NCBI GenBank assembly: GCA_021234155.1 | Contig: JAJEKV010000214.1 | Coordinates: 855,581 to 919,580 of the forward strand | Source: Isoetes taiwanensis | Taxonomy: Eukaryota > Streptophyta > Lycopodiopsida > Isoetales > Isoetaceae | Length of the DNA: 64,000 nt | Direction of reading: 5' to 3' | In this document: piece by piece, positions 1-11,646 of the stretch | How positions within the stretch are numbered: the first letter of the stretch is position 1 | Layout: the number at the start of each line of letters is the position of its first letter | Notes under the pieces: generated by a model | Told to the model about the DNA's origin: nothing | The model's input: the letters and a program-made list of their open reading frames with translations, nothing else | Database searches by the model: none | Made by a program: the position numbers and the translations under genes

Positions 1-244
1 TGAGGATGAGTATGACTCCGATGGCTGCCCATTTGAAACGAATCATGGAGCAGCTTTAGATGTTGAATTGTTAGCTGAAGAACTCCATGCTTATCTTGAC
101 CGCACTGAATTCTGCAAGATAGAAATGGATACTGATAGTGGTTATGGGCAGAAACGCCCATGGCAATATGATCAGCATAAGGGTAGTAATCATGGTGCAT
201 CATCCAAACATGGAGGATATAAGCAAGGGCATTATAACTCGTAA
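1..244 (+). CDS. C-terminal exon of an unidentified protein (5' partial)
   Basis: The reading frame is open from base 2 to a TAA at 242-244 and gives about 80 residues. It starts acidic (EDEYDSDG), continues with a predicted helix (VELLAEELHAYLDRTEF), and ends in a Gly/His/Gln/Lys-rich low-complexity tail finishing HYNS. Codon use looks like a normal plant exon and there are no internal stops. The upstream part lies outside the window, so no start, domain or intron phase can be given. I do not recognise the family. The acidic stretch, helix and polar tail would fit a nuclear or RNA-related protein, but that is only a guess. The AT-rich sequence after the stop is the expected place for the 3' UTR. 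Confidence 0.6.
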   Translation, partial: EDEYDSDGCPFETNHGAALDVELLAEELHAYLDRTEFCKIEMDTDSGYGQKRPWQYDQHKGSNHGASSKHGGYKQGHYNS

Positions 245-1689
245 GCATTGTTCCGCATAATACGGTGAGGATGTCAATAATGAGTATGATCAAGAAGAAA
301 ATCAGGTTTGGAATGTTCCCTTCATTTGGCTGAAAAAAACGTGCTGATCCTCCAACTTTTGTTGTGATTCTTGGGGTATGACTCTCATATTGAAGCATGG
401 CATCAATCTAAGACTGGACCCTACTCTGTTCTGCTTAAATACGATTATGTGATAGTAATCTGGTAGCTGGCAGCTGCATGCTTCCCTTTATATTAATCTA
501 TCATTATCTGAATTCAATGGACCACCATGGTTTGCTGAGCTTAATTTCATGCTGATAGATCTTTACAGTTTAAAATGTAATGATTTACTGTCTACTTAGT
601 GAAGTTGATTTAGCTTAAGGCTTTTGATTTTGCACTTGCTCTTATACTTCTAGTCTGGCTGAGCTTGGGGTAAAAAGGTTACAATAGGTGACCAGCGATA
701 AGCTGAGAAACCTAAGGTACCTTTTGGCCCCTCACTCATTACCATTTTCATGCTAATGTTGTGTTGGTTGGCTGCAGGTACGGGTTTCTCCTCCTTTTGT
801 CATCTTTTTGCTTTCAAGAACAAGTCTGGCTGGAAGAATACATTACTGGATTTTTATTTGAACAAGTGGAACTGCTGACTCACGTGATATGAAGGGAAGC
901 ATACATTAAACCTTATGATAATGTGATGCAAATTTTGGTAATGGTTTTTTGTGGTTAAGTAGCAAAAGTATGAGCTTTTAATCTCTGAAATGGCCGGGCT
1001 ACAAACACTACGGGCAAAGCTCTAAGTCTGTCTCTACACTATAAAGATTTACAGTCTAAAACTTGGCAGCAAGATATATTATTATTGTTGCATTCTCGGA
1101 TTTAAACAGGTCTTGTTTCTAGAATTCTGCATGCCACTATAATACTTGAAGGACATAATGTATGCAGCCTGCTTCTTCTTCACTACATGGATTTTGTGTT
1201 TGTCTGAAGATTCATATTGACAATACATAGATATGCTGGCAGTAAGTGCTTTATAGCAACAATATAGTTATATTGCTGGTGTAATCGGATTTATCTGCGT
1301 TAAATGCAAATGTTTGTAGTGACATGCATGGCATGATTTGAGTTCTGATCCAGTATTTGCTGATTTAAATGATAGCCATGATCCATATTGATCTAAATAA
1401 TTGCTATGATCTTAATAATTTGAAATGGGCCAGGTTCATTGTACAGAAGTCTACAGTAACATCTCTGAAATATATAGATGGGCATATAGTATTTCATTGG
1501 GCATTGAATGATCTGGTGAACAGTAAAAATAATGGGAATAATGGGTGATAAAGCTTGTTTGGACATAATGAATTACATATAATAGCCGATTATGGATATC
1601 AAAGATCTGATAGCTTGCATGCATGTGCATGAATCGGTATTTGATATATACATGTAGCAATTATGGGCTCTGGCTGAGATGGCTGGATT
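245..1689. other. 3' UTR and intergenic sequence without a supported gene
   Basis: AT-rich sequence after the stop at 244. Part of it is probably the 3' UTR of the upstream gene. No open frame has coding character, and no RNA gene or transposon end is visible. Confidence 0.5.
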
Positions 1690-1880
1690 GTAATTTGCAT
1701 GTGCATGTCATTTAACATAAAGTCATTATAGTCTTGGGCAAAGCTTATCCGATGGGTATTAGCACCCGGCCTGGGATGTAATTTGCATGTGCATGTCCAG
1801 TAACGTACAGTAATTAGAGGCTTAGGCAAAGATTGTCTGATGGTAATCTGCACCTGCATGATGGTAATCTGCACCTGCAT
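1690..1880. repeat. 88-bp tandem duplication plus a 21-bp duplication
   Basis: The phrase GTAATTTGCATGTGCATGTC occurs at 1690 and again at 1778 with similar flanks, so two diverged 88-bp units lie in tandem. The second unit ends in two exact 21-bp copies (1839-1859 and 1860-1880) containing GGTAATCTGCACCTGCAT. The sequence is noncoding. Confidence 0.8.
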
Positions 1881-2393
1881 GGTAGTAACTGGATGATGCC
1901 ATAGTATAAACTTAATTGACTTTCTCGCTGACCTTGAGAATTAACCTTGCTTGGTCTGGCATGCAAAGTTATATTGTTTGACCCTATCGGGTAGATAATG
2001 TACTACAACTCATAATCTGTTTAAAAGCATACTAACTTTCAAACCTGGATTATAGATATAATTGGAATGAATGGGTTCCAGACCAACTGGAAGGGACTTT
2101 GATATCAGTAATTTAGCCTGGTGCATAGAGATGCTTAGTATTTGATACCTATATAAATGGGGTAAAATGACTTAAGTCATCATTGATTTTATGATTACAT
2201 ATGGTGATGTACTAAATGCTTGAAGTATTTGAACTCGGTGCCATCATGGACTATGGTCCTAGTATGGTCTGATCATACTGCCACAGGGATTGACCTTGGC
2301 AGATGTCATGCTAGTTAGCTGTTGCTATGGCTAGCTTGGACTGGGTTTTTTTTTTTAAACAAACATTATACGGCGGAAATACGCGCGAAAATA
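1881..2393. other. Intergenic, nothing recognised
   Basis: No coding, RNA or transposon signal. A short poly-T run lies near 2347. Confidence 0.4.
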
Positions 2394-2605
2394 CGGCCGG
2401 GCGCCGACGGCATTCTACGCGCTCCTACCGCGACTGGGGGTCGAGGAAAAGCAAGCGGCGCCCGGGTTGACTTTCGGGCCCGAAATTCACGCGATGGTAC
2501 GGTCGGGCGCCGACTGCATTCCACCCGCTCCTACCACCACTGTAAATCAATAAAAAGCAAGCGGCGCCCGAGTTGACTTTGGGCCCCCCTCTTGACTCCT
2601 TCCCG
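2394..2605. repeat. GC-rich tandem repeat, two 106-bp units
   Basis: Two units begin at 2394 and 2500. Each starts with CGG(C/T)CGGGCGCCGAC and later carries AGCGGCGCCCG followed by GTTGACTTT and GGGCCC. Within a unit the GGGCGCCG and CGGCGCCC ends are complementary and could pair into a long hairpin. The block is far more GC-rich than its flanks. Frames reading through it on both strands look like by-products of the composition. Confidence 0.8.
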
Positions 2606-2879
2606 CCTGTTGTTGACCCTCCTAGGGTTTTTGGGTATGCCCGATCCATTGGAATCGCTTTCTCCTTCATCTGAACTACCTACAAAAATTTATAGCCCCT
2701 CCAAGCTTGGGGCCTCCAGTTGCCCTAAACTTCTTAAAACTTACAACCTACTACTTCAACCTAGCACAGAACCAACATCAAAGAGCTAAACAATCACACT
2801 AGCTTAAACTCCCACCTAACTACCGAACTAACGAGTTAGGGTTTGGTCAGTTCTATGATTTTGAGCGATCGAAATCACG

Positions 2880-2891
2880 GCTCTGATACCA
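2880..2891 (-). other. Primer-binding site of an LTR retrotransposon
   Basis: The minus strand reads TGGTATCAGAGC, the initiator-tRNA-Met type primer-binding site used by many plant gypsy and copia elements. It lies one base inside the LTR edge at 2893. This orients the element on the minus strand, with its internal region toward lower coordinates. Only a few hundred bases of possible leader remain there, so the body is deleted or unrecognisable. Confidence 0.8.
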
Positions 2892-2892
2892 C

Positions 2893-4479
2893 TGTGACGC
2901 TCCCTGAACATATACGACACTCGGACGTATATATACGGGGACTTTCCCCTCCCATGGCAACCAACTCACCATGAGCAGGGCCCTCCGTCTAACTCGGGCC
3001 ATCTATAAGAAGATGCTCAAGTGAAGGACACAGAGGGGTCATTCGGCCCGCGCCTTCAATGGAGCTCCTACGTCGCGGAAGCGTGAATACAAGGTTAGCA
3101 CACAGCATAATCATATCATAATTTACCACCACGAGGGGTGGCACATCCATCCAAGTGACAACAACAAAGAATATGCATTTAATACTAAGGAAAAACACCC
3201 AAACCCATGGTTCTACCCCGGCTCAGACTCCAGTGAGGATCGACTGACGGCTAGGTCTCAAGAGATCAGCAGGCCGAATCTTGACATGGCGTTGGCTGGC
3301 ATAGAACATCGGCTAGGGTTGTCCACTCCATCCGCCCCTCCTGTGCACACTTTGCAGATGAGTCCAATCATGCTATGGCGTCACTATAGCCTTCCGGACA
3401 CGCAGATTCAAGGTATCACCCTTTCGAGCCTATTCCAGGGTTCATGAAGCCCCGTCCGATGAGGCAGGTCAAGGAAGCGTCCCCGTCCAGGATCACAGTG
3501 GTTTCATGGGTGAGCTAGAGAATACATGCCGCATCAGCGACCCCCGCATCCGTACCCGACTTACTCACCCTAAATCTACTCAAAGCACAGGGTGCCCCAT
3601 ACGGGTCACACCTCTGCACCCAGGGAGTGTCAGACCCATACCCGGCCCTCTACGTGACCGGCTATCAGGCCTAGCCCACTGTAGGGGTCTCAGGAGCCTT
3701 TTATGTTCGTGCAAGACCCCACCCCCACTTCACCACTACATCCCTTATCTGGTGCTAAGCAATTCCATAGCATCCACGACTCGGTGGTCTCTTGTGCACA
3801 GGCCGCATCAAATGGGAAATACGGGGATCAACCTAGGAGTATACTAATGGCTCAGAGGTCTCTACCCCCCTTAATTCCCCCATTTCTAGAGTAATACTAT
3901 GCAAAGAACTATCAATCCATCCTTTAAGAGCAAGACCAGAATCAGAAATAAAGAGAACTCACCTTTACAATCAAGGGTTAGTTCCTACAAGTAAAGCACA
4001 GAGAGAACAGACGAAACAACACAGCAAGTGCCCAACAGGGGCGCTACCCTAGAATTCTCAAGCTATACTAACCACCCACCTGAGTTCCTACTGGATCCGT
4101 TGTCATTTGGTGCTTCCATCTTCTCTGGACTTGGCGCTCAGCTCTGGACACACAGGTAAAGGTGCTTGGCAAGGTGGGCGCTCAACTGCTGCTCCTCTTG
4201 ATCGATTTTTGGGAGTCAATCAGGGCTAGGGGTCAAGTTGATGACCCAAATTAGAACTTCCCAGGCTGGCCAATCAAATTAGGCCAGGTGGCGCTCCCCT
4301 AAATAGCCAATTAGCATTATTCAATTAATTGGATAATTATCCTTTAATGGTTTAATTTAGCATAGCTAAATTAATCCCTTTTAGGTCAATGTCAAAATAC
4401 CCCATGGTGGCGTACCTTTACTGGTGACGTGCCCGTATATTATTTATACGTATCCCGTATAAATACATGGAACGTCACA
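2893..4479 (-). mobile_element. 5' LTR of a minus-strand gypsy-type retrotransposon (copy 1)
   Basis: The 1587-bp block starts TGTGACG and ends CGTCACA on the plus strand, so the ends are inverted TG...CA type. The primer-binding site abuts its left edge, which makes it a 5' LTR on the minus strand. It shares several diverged phrases with the LTR at 16002-17486, such as GGTGGCACATC, GGGTTGTCCACTCCATC and the GGAACGTCACA end. The two therefore belong to one family but are not a recent pair. Its right flank is LINE sequence, so it probably inserted in or beside that LINE. Confidence 0.75.
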
Positions 4480-4507
4480 TGTTGCATCGGACTTAGATCC
4501 CGGTCGA

Positions 4508-5381
4508 CTACAGGGTAGTCCCCTTCAATTGCCTACCCTGCCGCAAATTTGCCTCATGCACTTGCATGTCTGCCACCGTGAAGGTGACTATACATGGGCG
4601 GTCTGTTCGTTGAGCCCCAAGGTGGCTTGCTCGAACAATGTGGACTGTGGTCTGAAATGCCATGCGAGATAGGATCTGATCCTGGATGCGCTTGGTGAGA
4701 TTCTCTCCTGCCTCCTCTGAGAGTCCACGTACCACCACATTATGACGTCGGCGACCCTGCTCTTGCTGCTCATTGAGTCGAGAGGCAACATTAGCTGTCC
4801 CAGCAGGTGATGCCTGTTGTCTGGACTGTATGGGCTGTTCACAGCAAGGGCGGTGTGGTGTGTGAGATGGAGCAGGTGGCGTCTGTCTGTCTGTTTGGCG
4901 ACTTGTGGGTTGTGGGGCATGTGGGCTTGTCTGGCCCCGTGTTGCAGTCTTTGCTGCCTGGAGTCGGAAGCCTAGCTCCTGTTGAAATCTCCCTGCCTAA
5001 CCAACTCATTCATGCACTGCCGTAATTGTTCATGGACCTCAGCATGGAGGCCCCCGGCCTATTTGGGTAATGTTTTGCCCGAGCTCCCTGTGATCTCCCC
5101 GATCTTGTGTCTCAGCCCTACTCTGTAGGATTCTTAGCTCACACGGGCCAAAGCGCCCGGGCGTCTGTGATTATGGTGGCAGACCCCTCAGCTTCTGACT
5201 TGAGGCAGGAGACAATTGCCACTGTATCCTACTCAACACCCTGTTTGTCTCGTGCCATGGTCTCTGTGGTGAGGAGGGAATCCACGCGAGCTCGCAGGTC
5301 AGCAAGGCCCTGCTTATCCTGTTGCCTCTCAAAGTGTGCCAAGCGAAGCCCGTCTTCTAACTGCTGCATGCGGGTTCCCAT
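4508..5381 (-). pseudogene. LINE ORF1-type protein: coiled coil plus RRM-like domain, broken
   Basis: A minus-strand frame from an ATG at 5381 (MGTRMQQLEDGLRLAHFERQ) gives about 50 residues of heptad-like, Leu/Arg/Glu-rich coiled coil and reaches a stop near 5228. After further breaks, the frame from 4738 to 4508 reads VVRGLSEEAGENLTKRIQDQ, then HIVRASHLGAQR, then RPCIVTFT, ending RQGRQLKG. That pattern matches the RRM-like (Transposase_22-type) RNA-binding domain of ORF1 proteins of non-LTR elements, where a coiled coil precedes the RRM. Such proteins coat LINE RNA. At least one stop and one frameshift make it non-functional. The assignment rests on motif recognition only. Confidence 0.5.
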
Positions 5382-5762
5382 CTCACAATCAGATTTGCCT
5401 CTCCACCGCCAATTGTCTTTTTTTTTTTTTGAGCGTGGGGCTTGAAGATTGTATCTCTACCGGGCCGGGCCAGCAATCCGGTTCCTCATTGCTCTCAATT
5501 TGTTCCTCCATTTATTTCATGGCCCTCGTCTGGATTGGACACAAGGAAGAAGCAGAAGGCGACTCACCCTGCATATTTTGAGTAAGCTAGAAGTTGGCAC
5601 ATGCTATTGGTGCGCCATGAGTCGTCTTGGTCAGAGGGAGAAGCCATGAGTTGTCTTGGTCAGAGGGAGAAAGTGGTGGAGCGTTAGAGAGACACCTAGG
5701 TAGCTAGAAGGTCTGGTGCAAGGCTAGGGAGACCATAAGGTGGCTAGGGAGTTGGTAGTGCT

Positions 5763-6010
5763 AGAGAGGTCATAAGGTGGCTAGAGAGAGAGAAGGTGGA
5801 GAAGGAGTGTTAGAGAGAGAAGGAGGGCCCAGGGACTGTAGAGAGAAATTGGGCAAGGCGGCGTCTTTGGGTCTTTTAAGCCAGTAGAGAGGTCATAAGG
5901 TGGCTTGAGAGAGAGAAGGTGGAGAAGGAGGGTTAGAGGGAGAAGGAGGGCCCAGGGGATAGAGAGAGAAAGTGGGCAAGGTGACGTAGAGAGAGAAAGT
6001 GGAGCAAAAA
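5763..6010. repeat. 123-bp GA-rich tandem repeat
   Basis: AGAGAGGTCATAAGGTGGCT recurs at 5763 and 5886, followed in both units by GA-rich sequence and AGGAGGGCCCAGGG. On the minus strand this is a CT-rich leader in front of the LINE ORF1, a common position for repeated 5' UTR units. A shorter duplication (TTGGTCAGAGGGAGAA) lies just before it near 5625-5672. Confidence 0.75.
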
Positions 6011-6131
6011 GTCTTTGAGTCTTTTAAGTTAGAAGTTTTTGTAGCTATTCCTTGTTTCTGAGGTATGCAAAATAAGAAAATGGTAGCTATAGATCTATTC
6101 TGTTATAATGCATATCTTCATGTACTTGCAG

Positions 6132-6302
6132 ACTCGAGTTGTTTCATTAGATGAGTCTGTCAGGTTTCTTTTTGGTGAATGCAAGGAGCCAGAAAAACTG
6201 AAAAGTAAGAAACTTCTAGAACTTTATGACAAAGGAGGCATGTTGCTTCTTCAAGAAATTAAAATTTTCAGAAATGGAGGTGATGTTTGGATGTCTCAGT
6301 AA
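6132..6302 (+). CDS. Possible terminal exon, unidentified protein
   Basis: A pyrimidine-containing stretch ending TACTTGCAG is followed at 6132 by an open frame in phase 0 that runs to TAA at 6300-6302. It encodes 56 residues: TRVVSLDESVRFLFGE, then a Lys-rich stretch, LLELYDKGGMLLLQEIKIF and the end WMSQ. The charged and hydrophobic spacing is protein-like, and the frame starts right at a good acceptor site. No family is recognised and no upstream exon was found, because the preceding sequence is LINE. It may be the last exon of a gene whose intron was filled by transposons, or a captured fragment. Confidence 0.35.
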   Translation, partial: TRVVSLDESVRFLFGECKEPEKLKSKKLLELYDKGGMLLLQEIKIFRNGGDVWMSQ

Positions 6303-9300
6303 CCATAACCCATCTTCACTTGAAAGAGATTTCTAGAGCAATTAAATCTATCTTTTCCATTGCTTGCAGTACTTTGCAAAGACAACTGCATGGGTTTGCA
6401 ATGATGCATGTTTATGTCTTCTGGTGAATACAGCAAAGGTGTGGCGTTTGTACGACATTGGAAATGTAATTTACCTCTTTACGACTTGTAGAAAAGGTAG
6501 CAGCAGTTAATTGTATATCTGCTATCTTCTCAAGACCTGCAAAGGCAAACAAAACACCTAGATTGGAGTTTCCTGCTTACTAATAATAAAAGAGTTAATT
6601 TAAGGAAAATAGAATGATCAGAATTGTTAAAATCAGACGTGGAGTATTAGATTGGATGGCCAAGCTCTGCATCACTTAATAGAAGAAAAGAGCTTAGAAA
6701 AATGAGATTGCACTTCTAATTGTTGCAGGCTTAGGATGAAGACGGGACAGAAGAATTTCTTAACTAAACATGGAAGCACATATATGTAATTTTCCTTTAA
6801 GATAGATCAGCAAAATAACAACCAAATACCCAAACAATTGACTTCAGAAAAGATACACCACAGTAAATCAAGGAAGATGTCTACCTGTTATGAAAATATG
6901 GGGCATCTTCGGCAAGCCAAATGGTAAGTCAGAATCGAACTGGCTATCAGAAAGTTAGATATAAAATGGAGATGGATGAAATGACCTGGCCTTCTTCCGA
7001 ATTCCATCGTCCTAAGATTTAGGTCGGTGACTGCCAGATTTAGGCCCACCATGCACATCACTGGATCCGCACACATAAATCCATGGCCATAGAGCTTAGA
7101 AACATGCCGAGATGCAAAAGCCCAAGGCATAAAAAAAGAAGCAGGAGCATGCAGAGGATTTGCCAAGATGATCGCTCTAGCTGGAGCTCGCCTTCTGCAA
7201 GGCGGGTCCGATCCGAAAGGGCAAGAAAGAGCGAAAATAGAAAAAAACAGAGGCCCGATGCAAGGGAAGGTTATTTCGTGACCTTCTGCATCTCCGTGCT
7301 AGTTCTGGCCATTTTTCTAATTGTCTTGGCCTTAGATTTGTAAAAACAAAAATCTAACGATGAAAATTAAAGCCACATCAGTTTTTGATGAGGTGGAGCT
7401 GCTACGTGGATAGGCTAGAATTGCAAGAAAGGGTGTAGGCTTGGTTAGGCTGGCGTGCTAAAAATCCCAACCCAACTACATTGTACATGATAATTTGATT
7501 TCCAAAATGTTACTTTGTGGCAAAACGTAGTGTTATATGCAATCAACCATATACAGGAGAACTCATTTAAAAAATACTAAACTTTGTACTAAACGTACTA
7601 TTATATGAATAAGGCCTTTATCTAATGGAAGAGATGTGAAATAAAAAGGACTATTTTTGAATTATTAGAAGAAAGAAAAATGTTCTTGATTTGATATATT
7701 GAGTACATACGTTTACCATTTGAAAAACCAAGCTTCACTTCAAAAGCTTTGTGCCTAATTGTGGAATTGCCTCATTTTCTATATTGTGATAAAAATACTC
7801 TTCCAAGCCGTATCCTTCCTTTTCTGCTCTATAACAATGGGATAAAAAATGTTGTGTAAAACTTTGTTATAAACTTGGGTTGCATAACATTGTCTTTGAC
7901 CTAGAAATGTTAAGCCTTTTCTACCTATTTCTGCTTTGATTTGCACCAGAACTTGGTGTGGTTCTAAAATCAATCCGTAGATGAAGCCTCCACACTTTCT
8001 CTGCTGTTAATCTGTGTATACATCATGGCTGCTATTTTGCCCATATAATCCCATCGTGAACAACTCACAATAAGTTAGTTCTGTAGCAGAATCATGGAAA
8101 ATTTTCCAATCCACTCAGTTGGATAGAAAAAAGATTCGTAGCATTGTTGATTGCAAGATTGTTGTAATATTTAAAAGAAAGTCCACTGTATGTGGCAAAA
8201 AGAATAAGCTAGATCTGCGACAGAATCATGGGAATTTTTTCAGTCCACTCACATTTGGATATAAAATACAGATTGGCAGCAAAACTCCTTACCTGGATGC
8301 TCATTTCTGTAACATATAAAATCTCCAAGGGCTTTATTTACAGGCTGCATATCCAATTTGCCTCTTAGACATCACTGTTTCTTTTTATCAAAAGCAAATT
8401 ACCACATCGATTTATGCCTCGAAAAAAACTTGTCATATCAAAGCCTGTTAACTGGATTCCAAAGTGGAAAATATATCTTGAGGTAGACTTCATATACAGA
8501 AGCATAGATTGCACATGCAAATGGACAATGATGCCACGATTTTTCAATGAGAAAAACTGATAAACTATATTGGAAATCTGAGCTCCAATTTTGTGGCAGG
8601 CCACCATAGCCCTGTTTGCCCCTTTTGCTAAAGCTCTCAATAACATTACTGCTCTTGTGAAGATCCGTCGACAAAATGCTAGCATCATTGGCTATAGCCA
8701 TGCTTTGCCATACTACATGCAAGCTTTGCTTTGCCATACTACATGCTCTTCTGACCAGAATCCGCTTTGGGTATGCTCCACGGTTGCCATTCTCAAATGA
8801 CGAATATAGAAGAGCCCAGAATACCTAGAAAATCCATGCTCAGGTCGGCCAGATATCTCTACTGCCTCCTATCATAAAACTCCAGTCGCTATGGCCAATT
8901 TCAAGATTAGGGCCTCCTATCGTAGCCGCTAAAGGCAATTTTGGAATTAGGTTATACATTTCTCTACTGGTAATACATATTCAGAAGGATGTATTTAATC
9001 ATACAAGCAACTTAAAATCCCCAATAGTTCAGGAAAGCATCCAGCATGCTAAATGTATCCAAATATGGACCTTAGAATTAAACACATTATAGGATATTCG
9101 GGAATATTTTGAAGCGCACCAGCTTGGTTACACATTTAGGATATTAAAATATCCAATCGTTATGCAAAGTGATAGTCTGAGAACCATCCCATGTATTATT
9201 CATGGAGTGAAATAGCTCCAAAGGTTTACTCCCTCAAGGCCATACTTTCTATTTGTGAAATGTAATCTTTAAAAACCATAATGGCGTGATCAAGGTATAT

Positions 9301-9400
9301 ATTTTATGTCAGGTGATCATATTAGCTTGACATGTATGGCGCCTACATTTTGATACAATCCCATCGATCCGAGCCATCGGATTGCCATTCTAGGAAGGGA
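6303..9400. other. Intergenic, no supported gene
   Basis: About 3 kb of mostly AT-rich sequence. Open frames at 7083-7343 and 8365-8737 lack family motifs and look like chance frames. A 25-bp period duplication (GCTTTGCCATACTACATGC at 8702 and 8727) is the only clear structure. Confidence 0.45.
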
Positions 9401-11399
9401 CGAGCTCCTATATTAGGCCACTTCCATTTTTGGACCGGTTATCGGCGTCTTCTCACAGCAGCTCTTCTTCTTCTCTCGTGGCTTCCCATGGCTCTTCGAC
9501 CAATGGATTTCCTCTTGAGCTTCTCTTTCGGCTCCTGTCTCCACGTCCTCGCCACCGGCATCTTCCTCGCGAGTTTTCTTACCCTTCTTTGGAAGGTACG
9601 CCTTCTTCTTCTCTTACTCGTTATGCCTGGAATTTCTCACCGGTACTCTTGTGGATTTCGTTGTTCTATTGTTTTCCTTGTTCTGTGGTGAGGTATTTGC
9701 ATGGTGAATTACCATGACTCTTGTAGATTTCTTGGTTCTCTTGTTTGATGTATTCGCATGTTGAATCACCATTAATCTTGTAGATTTCTCTTTGTTCTGT
9801 TGTTTTTCGCTTGTTGCAGTATTGGCATGTTGAATCACCATGAATCTTGAAATATTTCTTTGTTCTATTGTTTGATGTATTCGCATGTTGAATCACCATT
9901 AATCCTGTACATTTCTTTGTTCTATTGTTTTCTTTGTTCGCACGGCTTGTGGATGTATTCGCGGGTTGAATCCTTGGCATGGGCTGTTTAATCTTTGCAC
10001 AACAATTGGCAGTTTCGTTGTCTTCATGATTTAGTTTGATTTGGTATTTGGATTGTTAAGATATGATGATTTCGTTTTTCTCTCCGGCTTTATCGGTTGC
10101 TCTCTGTTGGGTCTTGCTGCACGATTCGCCCTTGTTCACCTCTTTCGGTTCGATTTTCCCTCTATCTAATCCATTTTTTCGGCTTGAGCCTGTCAGCGGA
10201 TCCCGCCATCAGTCCTTCTGGCTCTGAGTTTGCATCCTTGCGTTTATTCCATCTGCTGCTCCAACCTTGCCAGGCTGCTTGCTCTCTGGTTGGCTTGGGT
10301 TTCCGCTCTCTTCTCTAAGATTCGCGTGTCCTGCTGACCCTTACCCTGTGCTCTTCACGTTTTCTTTTTCACTTCTTCTATTGTCTTTTTGCCCTGACCA
10401 ATCTCTGTTTTTTCTTGATCCTGGTTTCGGTTCAGCTTAACCCCTGCTTGTCCCTGTCGCCTCTTCCTTCTTTTTTGCCGATTTGCTCCCTTGTTGGCCG
10501 AATAGGTGTTTCGGCACCGTCCTGGGCAAGTGGGCGCTGTCTCGGCTTCATCAACTCTTGGCATGCTGGTGGACGCAGGTTTTCTTTCCTTCTGTTGCTG
10601 GCCAGACACGATCCAATGGCTCTTGCTCTATCTATGCTTCTTTTTCCTTCGATTCCCACCACTTCTCTGCTGTAATTTGGGCTCTTCCTTCTTAGGGCCA
10701 TCTATTTTTATCAGATTTGGGTTGACCCTCTTTCTGCTGCATGTTTTTCCATTCACTCGCTGCTTGCATGTGTTTTCTGGCCATTCGTCTGCTCCTCTGG
10801 TTCCTCTTCATTGCTCTTTTAAAATAGTTCCCTTTCCACAGGCTTTTGTTTCCCCTCTCGCTTCATTTATGTTCCTCTGTTGGTTCTTTGCTGGCTCCGA
10901 TGCCGTTCCCTTGCCCCTTTGTTCCACCCAGATCTTCCCTCTTGGTTTTTTTCCCCCTTTTGCACCTCCGGAGATGGCGATGACTACTCACCACCTTTAT
11001 ACATCACATCTGAACGCATTGCATCCAGCGGCTGGCAATGCCTTACAGGTTGCACGGGCAGACATTGACTGGCCTGCGGAGTACTTCCGGGCGCTTCGCC
11101 TTTATGCCTTCTTTTCTCCTTCTGTCCATCGAGTATTCCGTTCCTATAAACTTCTCGACCCAGCTCGTGCCCATTTCTTGGGGGACGTCATTTTTCTATG
11201 GGGGTTTTCATCCTTACGCCCCATTCAGTTGCGTGAATTTTTTCTCATCATGACGGAGTATCCCCCACAGTTTCTTCCCACTTATCCGGCGATCTCTTTG
11301 GGTCTGCTCGCGTGATTGTCCTTGCCTCTGGGCGACGGTTCTGCTCTGTCCTTTGGCATCATCCTGCTGTCGTCATCCTCTGCTGAATAATATGGAATA
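9401..11399. other. Pyrimidine-rich stretch upstream of the L1-type LINE
   Basis: The plus strand is strongly CT-rich and opens long Leu/Phe/Ser/Pro-rich frames, the longest at 10506-11315. These have no recognisable domain. Their composition follows from the base bias, although the last 110 residues of the longest frame look somewhat more protein-like. The position just before ORF1 would suit an extended LINE 5' UTR, but no element start was found. Confidence 0.35.
9699..9975. repeat. Minisatellite with about 60-bp units
   Basis: The phrase GCATG(T/G)TGAAT(C/T)ACCAT recurs at about 9699, 9756, 9825 and 9883, with a weaker copy near 9958. Each is followed by a version of AATCTTGTAGATTTCTTTG. 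Spacing varies (57, 69, 58 bp) and the units have drifted. Confidence 0.75.
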
Positions 11400-11646
11400 A
11401 AGCATTTGTCTTGAGCGGCAGAAGAATGAATATAGCAGGTAGAGGATGCGGCGGTCGAATTGAGCGGTTGGGGTTCTGACGGCGAAACTTTGATCGGCGA
11501 TATCTCTCTTATCTGGTGTCAGATTTCGGCGTGCTTAGGCTCATTGGAAAGCTTGTTCCGAGCTCTTTCCGAAAGTGTATAGCATCAGCTGTTTCGCATG
11601 TGTTTTGTTGCTGCAAACAGCTGATTTCCGGACTGGTTCGGATGTC

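Larger units (their letters stand above)
4480..6060 (-). mobile_element. 5' part of a minus-strand LINE (leader and ORF1)
   Basis: Read on the minus strand from about 6060, this gives a pyrimidine-rich leader containing a 123-bp tandem repeat, then an ORF1 with a coiled coil and an RRM-like domain. The element stops at 4480, where the LTR begins, so ORF2 (endonuclease and RT) is missing here. The boundary at 6060 is approximate. Confidence 0.55.

Noticed and set aside
5107-5581. Plus-strand frames of 112 and 81 residues
   Set aside because: Antisense shadows of the minus-strand LINE ORF1 coiled-coil region.
9332-9717. Two overlapping frames of 119 and 95 residues
   Set aside because: Overlapping frames in CT-rich, Ser/Leu-rich sequence, without homology cues.
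9699-9975. Regularly spaced repeats that could suggest a CRISPR array
   Set aside because: Repeats are degenerate, spacers are themselves repetitive, spacing varies, and the context is a plant genome. It is a minisatellite.
10506-11315. 269-residue open frame (+), the third longest in the window
   Set aside because: It lies in strongly CT-rich DNA and reads as Phe/Leu/Ser/Cys/Pro-rich sequence with no domain. Length is explained by few A-starting stop codons.
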